Shown here piece by piece: positions 35,577 through 43,304 of a stretch of 64,000 bases of DNA. Source of the DNA: Variovorax sp. HW608 (GTDB lineage: Bacteria; Pseudomonadota; Gammaproteobacteria; Burkholderiales; Burkholderiaceae_C); assembly GCF_900090195.1 (NCBI RefSeq), contig NZ_LT607803.1, positions 2,976,001-3,040,000 on the forward strand, read 5' to 3'. A program made the translations under genes and the position numbers. How positions within the stretch are numbered: position 1 is the first letter of the stretch; the number at the start of each line of letters is the position of its first letter. The notes beneath the pieces were generated by a model. That model searched no databases and had not been told where the DNA came from. It saw only the letters and a program-made list of their open reading frames with translations.

Positions 35577-37858
35577 TGGCCATCGATTCAGATGTTCTAG
35601 GCTCTGTTTTGCGCTCGCATACAACAGGCTTACCCGTTCACGAAGGGCGAGTCGTTTGTGTCTTGCCAGACGGATCCGCGCTCTGGTGGATTCCGTTTCC
35701 AAAGCAAGGAGAAAAAAATAAACGCCTTGCCCACCACATCAAATCCCCACGGCGAATCGATGAAGCCGAACTTGAACGACTTATAAAATCTGGCGAATTC
35801 TCGTTGATTGGAGCGGGCTTCCCCGCTGAGTGGGAGCTCTCGGACGAAGACCTGGAACATGGCGTCACAATTGATCACTTGATTAGAAAATCGCGCGCGC
35901 ACCCCGCAAAATGGTTGAAACGCAGAAACCAGCACGATGCACTGATTGCAGGAATCGTCAATGAATACGATGCATTTGCCCTCCTAGAAGCCGGCCTAGC
36001 CTCAGAACTCGCTGCGCAACAGGCGGGTATTAAAAACGTATCGCCACCAAAGATCGTCCAACTGTTGCGGCGATATATGCTAGGACTTGGTCATCGAAAT
36101 TCTCTTTTGCCCTACTTTGGATGTTGTGGCGGGCTTGGGCAATCCAAGCAGTTTAAGACGAAGCCTGGTCGACCCAACATAGAAGCCAAGGCCCTGTCAG
36201 GCGCTGCGCGCAAACGGAAGCTCGGTCTCAATCTCACTGAGCGCGACAAGGAAAATCTCCGAGCGGGGTACCAGAAATACAAATCTTCCGACGCCACCTT
36301 GGAATATGCATATCACAAAACGATGAGTGAATATTATGCAGCCAAGCTCGAATACACTGCCTCCTCGAAAGATCCTGAAGTAGTTTATCTACCGCCAGAA
36401 AGACGCCCGACTCTCGCACAATTTGAACTGCACGGCCCCGCCTCAAAAAGGGATCGCCCACAGCAGATTAATCTGGGCGTCGCTCACTACGAGGGACATC
36501 AGCAGCCGATCAGGCATTCCGGCTACGAGAGGGCCAACATATTCGGCCTGCGCGCATATCTTGACAGCACCAGTGAAGACCAGACGCCGGTTAGCGAAGC
36601 ATCCAGACTCATCGTGCTTCCGACGAGCTGGAGGACGCTTGTTGTAGAAGACTCTACCGACTACATCTTGGGTGTCGCGTCAGGACATCAGCACTCAAGC
36701 CAATACACTGGAATGCGGGCCCTTCTCAATTGTGCCGAAGGACACGTTGAATACGCCGCACAATTTAGCGTCCAAATAGAAAAAGACGACTGGATCAACT
36801 GGATGCCGAAACAGGTGACGGGAGACAACGGCGACATAAAAGCCCATAACAGCATCAAGACTCTTTCCAAAAGTGAGCTCTCGATCGCCTTTACAAAGCT
36901 ATTCAGCCCAAACAGCAAAGCCAAAGTCGAAGCCGGGCATAAGACGTTGCATAGTCTGGTTGACTCACGAAATATCGGGGCAACACATGGCCGACGGCGA
37001 AAGCGGGGAGATCCGTTTCGTGAAGATGTCGCCTGTCGAACGCATTCCGAAAACATGCCTCATCTGATTGAAGGGATCTTGTATCACAACAATGTAGAAC
37101 AAGTTCCTCAGTATTTGACGCTCGAGATGCGAAACGACGGCGTCAAGCCAACGCGAAAAGAAATCGTTCTGTGGAAAATAAGAAAAGGATACATCGCGAG
37201 CGAACCAATAAACCTTGACTTGCTCCGGGCCCAGTGTCTACCTCGAATAGCGGCTGTCGTGCACGGAGACGGGGTTCACTTGCGCGATCCGCGAGGCACC
37301 CGTGGGGAGCTGATCCCGGGCTTGGTTTATTCGGCTGAATGGCTTTATCAGACCGACATTTTAACACGTGCGCGAAAGAAGGCTATTGAATATGAGGCGT
37401 TCGTCGATCCATCGAATCTGAGCCAAATATTCATTCAGCTCAATGGCATGAAGTCGTTAGATCTAAAGGCGCGAGATGCTGAGTTAAACAAGGTAACGCT
37501 TGTGGACTGGCTAACGATCGCCTCGAGCGACAAGCTCGCAGCATTCATCGCCACGCGTGTTGTCCAAAACGCGGAAGGATCACGTATTGCCAAGAATGAT
37601 CGAGCCAATCAGCACACAATGCGAGAAAAGCAGGCTGAATTGAATGCCCTAGCGAAACGCCCGAGCCGAGCAGCCAGACGAAGCGGAAAAAGGTCTGGCC
37701 TTGCCAAAGAGTTGAATTCGGCAAAGAAAAGGGACCTCGGCTTACCTGGAAATGCCACGATCGCACCAATGGATTACGAGTCGGCGTTACCGGCCAAGAG
37801 CACTACTTCTAGCCAGACCGCGCGTATGGAGGCGATCCGCAAATCATGGCACAGGTAG
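35576..37858 (+). CDS. tnsB: TnsB-like DDE transposase
   Basis: Transposase of 760 residues, close to TnsB length. The N-terminal 300 residues hold DNA-binding helices (VRRYMLG-type and LGLNLTERDKENLRAGYQKY). The integrase-core region runs from about residue 310 to 500: first acidic residue probably in AYLDSTSEDQT, VVEDSTDYILGVASGHQH as core strand, second aspartate in KQVTGDNGDIKAHN, and glutamate in NSKAKVEAGHKTLHSL. A mu-type C-terminal beta barrel and a basic tail (KRPSRAARRSGKRSGLAKE), expected to contact TnsC, follow. Overlaps tnsC by 13 bp. Confidence 0.85.
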   Translation: MAIDSDVLGSVLRSHTTGLPVHEGRVVCVLPDGSALWWIPFPKQGEKNKRLAHHIKSPRRIDEAELERLIKSGEFSLIGAGFPAEWELSDEDLEHGVTIDHLIRKSRAHPAKWLKRRNQHDALIAGIVNEYDAFALLEAGLASELAAQQAGIKNVSPPKIVQLLRRYMLGLGHRNSLLPYFGCCGGLGQSKQFKTKPGRPNIEAKALSGAARKRKLGLNLTERDKENLRAGYQKYKSSDATLEYAYHKTMSEYYAAKLEYTASSKDPEVVYLPPERRPTLAQFELHGPASKRDRPQQINLGVAHYEGHQQPIRHSGYERANIFGLRAYLDSTSEDQTPVSEASRLIVLPTSWRTLVVEDSTDYILGVASGHQHSSQYTGMRALLNCAEGHVEYAAQFSVQIEKDDWINWMPKQVTGDNGDIKAHNSIKTLSKSELSIAFTKLFSPNSKAKVEAGHKTLHSLVDSRNIGATHGRRRKRGDPFREDVACRTHSENMPHLIEGILYHNNVEQVPQYLTLEMRNDGVKPTRKEIVLWKIRKGYIASEPINLDLLRAQCLPRIAAVVHGDGVHLRDPRGTRGELIPGLVYSAEWLYQTDILTRARKKAIEYEAFVDPSNLSQIFIQLNGMKSLDLKARDAELNKVTLVDWLTIASSDKLAAFIATRVVQNAEGSRIAKNDRANQHTMREKQAELNALAKRPSRAARRSGKRSGLAKELNSAKKRDLGLPGNATIAPMDYESALPAKSTTSSQTARMEAIRKSWHR

Positions 37859-39252
37859 ATAGCAACAGCGATTCCTTTGCGTGGGCCGATGGTAATCCGC
37901 TGCTCCCCGGCGTAACTCCGCTGATGGGAGCCATCGATTGGGCAAACGCTCTTTTTTTTGATCCCTGCCGCAAGTGGCCAACGAAGGTGGCCGCGGAGAG
38001 ACGGCTCCTCGCCATCGAGCAGATTAGCAACGTCTACGTACCGCGTTTTGACGACGTGGAGGCAGCCATAAGACTCCATCTGATGCTCATCAACAGTCTT
38101 GTTCAAAGAGACCCCAGGCTGCAATCGAACAAGGAATGGGCGTTCCATGCCTTTGCTGCGCTCGATAAGACCATTGACGACATTCCCGACCCCCCGTACG
38201 AACAAATGAGGGCTCAAGGGGCGATTCTCCAAGGGCCGAGTCAGAGTGGCAAAACGGCCTTTCGACAACGCTTCACGGCGCAGTTTGTGCAGCGCATCGA
38301 TCGGGGACGAAATGAAGAGTGCGGTTGGGCAGAGCTTAAACAGCTGGTTTGGCTATGTGCGGAAATGCCAGCCGATGGCAGTAGGTCGACTTTGTGCGAA
38401 TCTATCGCTCGCGAGATGGACAAGGTTCTGTGTACCAACTATGCCACCCAACTGGCAAAGCTAAAAAGCGTCGACACTAAGTTGGTGCATATAGTTCACT
38501 GGTTAGGCCTCCATCGATGTAGCATGCTGTTTATAGAAGAATCACAAGATGGGGACCTGAACACCCCCGTGATCGGCAAGATATTTCGCAAATTTTTTCT
38601 GCGCCTTCTGAATTCTGGAACGCCCGTAGTTCTCATGGGAAATCCGCTTGCGTTTGACGATCTTATGGCAGACAGCCAAGATCTAAATCGTTTCACCGAG
38701 GGCGGAGATTGGAAGTTCTTTCCTGAAATTTCGTGGCTCACTGATCGCTGGACGAAAGACATAATTCCGCATCTGTGGGGATTCACGGTCTTCGGTCCAA
38801 ATTCTGATTCCCACATCGAAGATCTGCCCAAGGTAATCTGGTGTCTGACGGGTGGCCTGCCGGCGTACGTGCGCCGATTGCGCAGGGAAACACTCTTGTG
38901 CACCCTGCTAGCAGGAAAAGAGCGCGTCGATTCGGAAGCTTTGATTGAAGCTGTGCACAGTAGTCCCATGGTTGGAGTGAGGCCAATCATCTCGGCTTAT
39001 GTGCGGCGAGATATTGAGGCGCTATCGAAATTCAAAGACCAACCTGTCGCGGCCTTCGCAGAGCGCTGGGCGGCCCTATCCGCTGAGGAGCGAGTGGAAT
39101 TTTTCCCCGATGTCCAAGACTTTTCACTTTCTTCTATATATCCGAACGCGATAGCAGGCTCAGGAGCAGATCAGGCGCGAAAAAGATCGGCATCAGCTTC
39201 TAAGTTAGGGCGAAAAGTTGTCGACATCAACCGAAAGATTGCCCCACTTTAG
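37846..39252 (+). CDS. tnsC: TnsC/TniB-like AAA+ ATPase
   Basis: Target-selection ATPase of 468 residues. Walker A is LQGPSQSGKTAFRQRF near residue 130; Walker B is SMLFIEESQDG near 230; sensor-like GNPLAFDDL near 270. The protein is larger than TniB and similar to TnsC. TnsC polymers link the target-binding TniQ/TnsD protein to the TnsAB transposase. The start overlaps the end of tnsB, and tniQ begins 16 bp after its stop. Confidence 0.85.
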   Translation: MAQVDSNSDSFAWADGNPLLPGVTPLMGAIDWANALFFDPCRKWPTKVAAERRLLAIEQISNVYVPRFDDVEAAIRLHLMLINSLVQRDPRLQSNKEWAFHAFAALDKTIDDIPDPPYEQMRAQGAILQGPSQSGKTAFRQRFTAQFVQRIDRGRNEECGWAELKQLVWLCAEMPADGSRSTLCESIAREMDKVLCTNYATQLAKLKSVDTKLVHIVHWLGLHRCSMLFIEESQDGDLNTPVIGKIFRKFFLRLLNSGTPVVLMGNPLAFDDLMADSQDLNRFTEGGDWKFFPEISWLTDRWTKDIIPHLWGFTVFGPNSDSHIEDLPKVIWCLTGGLPAYVRRLRRETLLCTLLAGKERVDSEALIEAVHSSPMVGVRPIISAYVRRDIEALSKFKDQPVAAFAERWAALSAEERVEFFPDVQDFSLSSIYPNAIAGSGADQARKRSASASKLGRKVVDINRKIAPL

Positions 39253-39267
39253 CGAGATGGATCCAGC

Positions 39268-41040
39268 ATGACTCCTCTGGTACCCCTAGATGCGACAGTT
39301 CGATCGATATTGACTGCGTATGGCGCATGTGGGTGCTTCCGTGCAAAGGACATTAGCAAGGATTTCGAAGGCGGCCAGGCCAGATTGGAGAACCCTTTTG
39401 CGTTGCGAGCAAACCGAATTTCCGAGGATCTGCTCGGTGGAAGCATCGCAGCCGCAACCCTGATGGCTTCGCACTCACAAGCGGGCTTATGGGGGGCATT
39501 TTTTACCGAGGAGGAAGAATTGCTTTGGCTTGCCTCCTTGGCGGCAGGCGATGCTCGCGGTCGCCACTCCATCATGACACTTGCCTTCGATGGGACGTCC
39601 TCGCCCTCCATGTGCCGGGTCTGCCCAGACTGCGTCGCAGACGATTTGGCGCGGTATGGGTTTGGGCACTGGCATCTTTTTCATCAGCTGGGGTTCATCC
39701 AAAGGTGTCCTCTTCACGGTCGGCAGCTCAGGTTTAGATGCGAAGCCTGCAGAAGTAGCCGGAGCTTTATACCAGCGCATACAAAATGTAAGAGGTGCGA
39801 AGACAGCGTTGAATACGAACTCCCTCGAACACGCTTTCAATTTTCAGAGGGCTACCAGAAGACGTGCGAATTGCTTCAAAATGTTTATCGGGGGACGGCG
39901 CCGATACTTAGGCCTTATCAGCGGCATCGCCTCTGTCATGCAGCCTTCAGTGAATCTCACGATCTCTCTTCGCCTGGAAGTTTGCTCGCCGAATTCGTCA
40001 CGTGGTTTGGGGTTGATTCTTTCGAGGCAGTCCAACGAACGCTTCATTGCTTTGCTTCACGCGAAAGAGTCAAAACGGCGCTTATCGGCTTGCCGAGCAG
40101 GGTGCCCGTAGTGCTTCAAGCGGCGCTGTGTGCGTTCGCTCTGGAACGAGCACCGGCTAGTTGGCTAAAGAGCGCCTCACAGAAATTCCGCGGAAGCTCG
40201 ATTCCTCTGCCTTCGGATGACGAGCAACACGCGGTCGAGATAAGTGTGGAGCAAGGATTTTCGCCGGACATCGTGTCGATGCTAATGCGGGGCCATTCGA
40301 GACAGGAGGTCGCTCGCAGGGCGTGTGTTGGCGAAAATGTCTTGGCGCTTCTTGAAAACAAATTTTCCAGGGAGGTGCAATCCAAAATTTGGGAATTAAG
40401 AACCAACGCCGGCTCGAGGGGTGTTGGCTGGTTGACTCGCGGGAGAGCCGAGGATCTGGAGAAGCGGAGGGCACAAAGCGGGATACGGACGGAAATCCTG
40501 GCAGAACGCATGCAGCAGCGCATTATCGCCGCGAGGGAAATGGCTTTAAATATGACATCAGCAGGCCTTTGTCGGTCCCAGATCTCCAATGCTCGACCAG
40601 GCTTGTACCAATTTCTTTTGAGAAATGATCGAAAGTGGTTTGAAGCGCACGTCCCTCGAATCATTAGAGTACTTAAACCGCGAGAAGCGACACGCGTCCG
40701 ATATAGATCAATTCTCGTAAAGATGCGCAACAAAGACCCGGGCTTCAAAATGCGTGACCTTCCGTCTGGGGTTTCGGACTGGCTTAGAAAAAACGACCGA
40801 GACTGGTTGAAGACTCAGTGCCCTTCGGGGAAATATAAAGACTTATCTGAAAGGATAGCGCAGTTGCGTGAAATCGCAATGATTTCGTTAGACAAAGGAG
40901 AGCTCTCGCCAACCGGAATTCCGATTTCTTTCGTGAAGACCTGGTGGAGCTGGATGATGTCTTATGATCGCCAGTGGATTGAGAATGTCTATAACAAATT
41001 GCGACGCCAAGCCAATCTCCGTCCGAAGCTGACTAGCTGA
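39268..41040 (+). CDS. TniQ/TnsD-family target-selection protein
   Basis: Protein of 590 residues. The N-terminal TniQ domain (about 1-200) has the zinc motif set CRVCPDC, RCPLHGRQLRFRCEAC and HTKCKRC. The C-terminal half is TnsD-like and carries three successive repeats ending in D-R-x-W: LLRNDRKWFEAHVP, LRKNDRDWLKTQCPSG and MSYDRQWIENVYN, spaced by roughly 60-70 residues. Such repeats are helix-turn-helix DNA-binding units in TnsD, which directs insertion to a fixed chromosomal site. A site-specific attachment mode is therefore likely; the attachment site is not identified. Confidence 0.85.
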   Translation: MTPLVPLDATVRSILTAYGACGCFRAKDISKDFEGGQARLENPFALRANRISEDLLGGSIAAATLMASHSQAGLWGAFFTEEEELLWLASLAAGDARGRHSIMTLAFDGTSSPSMCRVCPDCVADDLARYGFGHWHLFHQLGFIQRCPLHGRQLRFRCEACRSSRSFIPAHTKCKRCEDSVEYELPRTRFQFSEGYQKTCELLQNVYRGTAPILRPYQRHRLCHAAFSESHDLSSPGSLLAEFVTWFGVDSFEAVQRTLHCFASRERVKTALIGLPSRVPVVLQAALCAFALERAPASWLKSASQKFRGSSIPLPSDDEQHAVEISVEQGFSPDIVSMLMRGHSRQEVARRACVGENVLALLENKFSREVQSKIWELRTNAGSRGVGWLTRGRAEDLEKRRAQSGIRTEILAERMQQRIIAAREMALNMTSAGLCRSQISNARPGLYQFLLRNDRKWFEAHVPRIIRVLKPREATRVRYRSILVKMRNKDPGFKMRDLPSGVSDWLRKNDRDWLKTQCPSGKYKDLSERIAQLREIAMISLDKGELSPTGIPISFVKTWWSWMMSYDRQWIENVYNKLRRQANLRPKLTS

Positions 41041-41087
41041 AGGATCCTGAAACTCACTGCTTTCACGAAATAGCTCGGACCGTAGAA

Positions 41088-41105
41088 GGGCACCGTCAGG
41101 CGACA
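41088..41105 (-). repeat. Candidate Tn7-like element end (tniQ side)
   Basis: Minus-strand TGTCGCCTGACGGTGCCC, sharing TGTCG, CC, TGAC and GTGCCC in the same order with the tnsA-side candidate at 34530. A second TGTCG lies 29 bp further out (41131-41135). If real, the element is about 6.6 kb and contains only the four transposition genes. No matching 5-bp duplication was found. Confidence 0.35.
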
Positions 41106-41297
41106 AGATTTCACCTGCTCAGCCCTTTCGCGACAACATTGCAGTACCTGAGTTCGTCGTCTTGCGACCCCGCTTTTGATCTCTACAAGGCAGCTGCGCG
41201 TGAGCCTCTGAGGCTACTCGGACACCGAGGAAATGGCGTCCTCCACCCTATCCCCAAGCCTCGTCCCGCGAATCCGGGGCTTCGGTTCGAAGTACGT

Positions 41298-42062
41298 CTA
41301 CTCGCGATGGCGCCAGGCCCGTTTGGCGGACATTCGCTCTTCGAGCAGCACTTCGTCTGTGAAGTGCAGCAGGGTGTAGACACCTTCGGCAAACCTGATT
41401 GAATGTTCCTGAACATCGTATCGATCCTCCGGGACCGACTCGAACCAGAGTTCCGCAGGCATCTTGCCCTGCTTCTTTGTACCGGCACCAGCTTCCAGCA
41501 AGTCACTCGCGTAGCTGTCGCTGTTGACCTCCCGCTTTAGCCATAAATGCTCAGGAACGCGACTGGAGCGAGCGGACCACCATCTGCCATTGTCGGCGCC
41601 GTTGAAGATCAGAACGACTGGTTCTCCGGACAACTCCGCGAAGCGGATGGCAGCCGCCGGAAAGCTGGCCTGGAACGCTGCGCCCAGGTCACTCACGAGT
41701 GCCAACGACACCTCGCTCTTACCGGCCTTGATGGCTTCCTTGAACATGCCGGTGGGCATCATGAGCGATGAAGCGTAGTCGTCGGCTTCACGCTCCTTGC
41801 TTTTTTCGGCCTTATCCAGCGCCCGTTCCTCGACTCGGCAGGAGAAACTCTGGCCGCGGTGCTGCTCCCAATGCCCGATTTCGTGCGCGATCGAGAAACG
41901 CCGGCTCTCGGGCGATATGCCGGTCGTCACAGTGACGATCCCCCTATCCCCGAGACCTACGAGGCTGGCCTCGCAACCAGTCATCGCTCGATCACGTACT
42001 TGCAGGCCAGCTTCGAAGGCGATCAGTTCGGCTCGTCGCGCGACGAACTCCTTCCGCCTCAA
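41298..42062 (-). CDS. ImmA/IrrE-family zinc metallopeptidase
   Basis: Protein of 254 residues with RRFSIAHEIGHWEQHRGQSF, the HExxH motif near residue 62, and the third ligand in EREADDYASSLMMP. ImmA-type peptidases cleave XRE-type repressors. Only a TTG at 42062, immediately behind an upstream in-frame stop, is available as a start before the domain, so the N terminus may be truncated or the gene once followed another. No XRE partner is next to it; an XRE-ImmA pair occurs at 52561-53768. Confidence 0.8.
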   Translation of the reverse strand: MRRKEFVARRAELIAFEAGLQVRDRAMTGCEASLVGLGDRGIVTVTTGISPESRRFSIAHEIGHWEQHRGQSFSCRVEERALDKAEKSKEREADDYASSLMMPTGMFKEAIKAGKSEVSLALVSDLGAAFQASFPAAAIRFAELSGEPVVLIFNGADNGRWWSARSSRVPEHLWLKREVNSDSYASDLLEAGAGTKKQGKMPAELWFESVPEDRYDVQEHSIRFAEGVYTLLHFTDEVLLEERMSAKRAWRHRE

Positions 42063-42216
42063 TCAAAACATCAGGCCGACGTTCCAATTCGCGGACGGTT
42101 GAGGCTGTTGTCGCTGGCGACGCTGGGGGCCAAGCTCCACGCCCAAGTGGACTTATCAGGGCATGCCGGTCATGGCGGGGACAGATGGCCTCCCTTCGAT
42201 GCGACGCGTGACTCGA

Positions 42217-43299
42217 TCAACCCCGTTCATTGTTCTGGCGCCGGCGCCAGAACACGGATTCGGGCCAACGCTTCTCATGGGCGTAGTAGGCGTTGCGCAG
42301 GGCCATCGCTAGGTCAAAATCGGCGAGGATCTTGGTGTCGTAAACCTGAAGTGCCGAGTGATCTCCGGCCAGGTTCGCGCTGATGGCATCTGCCGCAAGC
42401 CGCCCGCTCGAGAGCGCCTTGAAGATGCCCTGACCCGACAGTGGATCGTAAGAGGCGGCCGCGTCACCGACGGCTAGCCAGCCAATGCCGTACGCCGGCT
42501 GCAGGCAGGCGCTGTCAGCCGGCACCGGACGCGGCGGCCGGTCGAGCAGGTGAGCCTCTACGAGGTGAGCCAGATGCTCCGTGTGACTCAGTGCGGACTC
42601 GAACTGGCACACGCTCCGCGGGTGCAGATCGGGGTCGGTCATATAGCTGACCGCGATCTGTGCGTCCGGCAAGGGTGCGCCGTACCACCATCCATGTTCG
42701 GTGGCTTCCAGCAGCATCACCCCTGCCTCGGTGCGCTCGCGGGTGCGGGGTCGATAACGCGCGACGACGCCAATCAAGCGGTCGCGCGCCACACGCGTCG
42801 CACCCTGGCGCCGCGCGAATGAAGCGGCGCGGCCGCTGGCATCGACGACGAAGCGTGCACGCAGGACTTCACCTGCGATGCGCAGCGCCCAGAGGCCGTC
42901 TGCGTCGCGTTCGGCCGAATGCACTTGCGCCGGCCGACGCAACCCGACGCCCGCAGTTTGCGCCTGCTTGAGCAGCATCGCATCGAAGCGCGCGCGGTCG
43001 AGATGCCAGCCGTTGCCGTAGGGGTCGTAGATGAAGTCGCGCTCAAGAGGCTCGCTGTGGCCCCAGACGGATTGGATCGCGACAGAGGGCAGCGGCATCG
43101 ACGCGATGAAGGCCTCCCACACGCCCAGGGCTGCGAGTGGACGGCACGCGGCGGGCGGCAGGGTTTCACCAACGCGGGCTGGCGAATCGGCGGCACGCTC
43201 GAGCAGCAGGCAGCTGTGCCCATGCTGACGCAATGCCAGCGCCGTGGCACAGCCGGCCGGGCCGGCGCCAATGATCGCGACGTCGTCGGCGGTGGCCAA
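42217..43299 (-). CDS. LodB-like FAD-dependent oxidoreductase
   Basis: Flavoprotein of 360 residues starting at a TTG 5 bp after the oxidase stop at 43305. The dinucleotide-binding motif VAIIGAGPAGCATALALRQH opens the protein; RVGETLPPAACRPLAALGVW and the second FAD motif IGWLAVGDAAASYDPLSGQG follow. This is the tryptophan-halogenase-like class to which LodB belongs; LodB-type proteins are needed to build the cysteine-tryptophylquinone cofactor of LodA oxidases. Overlapping position next to a LodA-domain gene supports that role here. Confidence 0.85.
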   Translation of the reverse strand: MATADDVAIIGAGPAGCATALALRQHGHSCLLLERAADSPARVGETLPPAACRPLAALGVWEAFIASMPLPSVAIQSVWGHSEPLERDFIYDPYGNGWHLDRARFDAMLLKQAQTAGVGLRRPAQVHSAERDADGLWALRIAGEVLRARFVVDASGRAASFARRQGATRVARDRLIGVVARYRPRTRERTEAGVMLLEATEHGWWYGAPLPDAQIAVSYMTDPDLHPRSVCQFESALSHTEHLAHLVEAHLLDRPPRPVPADSACLQPAYGIGWLAVGDAAASYDPLSGQGIFKALSSGRLAADAISANLAGDHSALQVYDTKILADFDLAMALRNAYYAHEKRWPESVFWRRRQNNERG

Positions 43300-43304
43300 T
43301 GGCG

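Noticed and set aside
34530..41135. 5-bp target-site duplication of the Tn7-like element
   Set aside because: ACAAG before the tnsA-side end matches neither AGATT nor ACATT after the two possible tniQ-side ends.
41298..42062. ImmA peptidase as cargo of the Tn7-like element
   Set aside because: It lies beyond the best candidate end at 41105 and has GC typical of the chromosome; cargo status cannot be shown.
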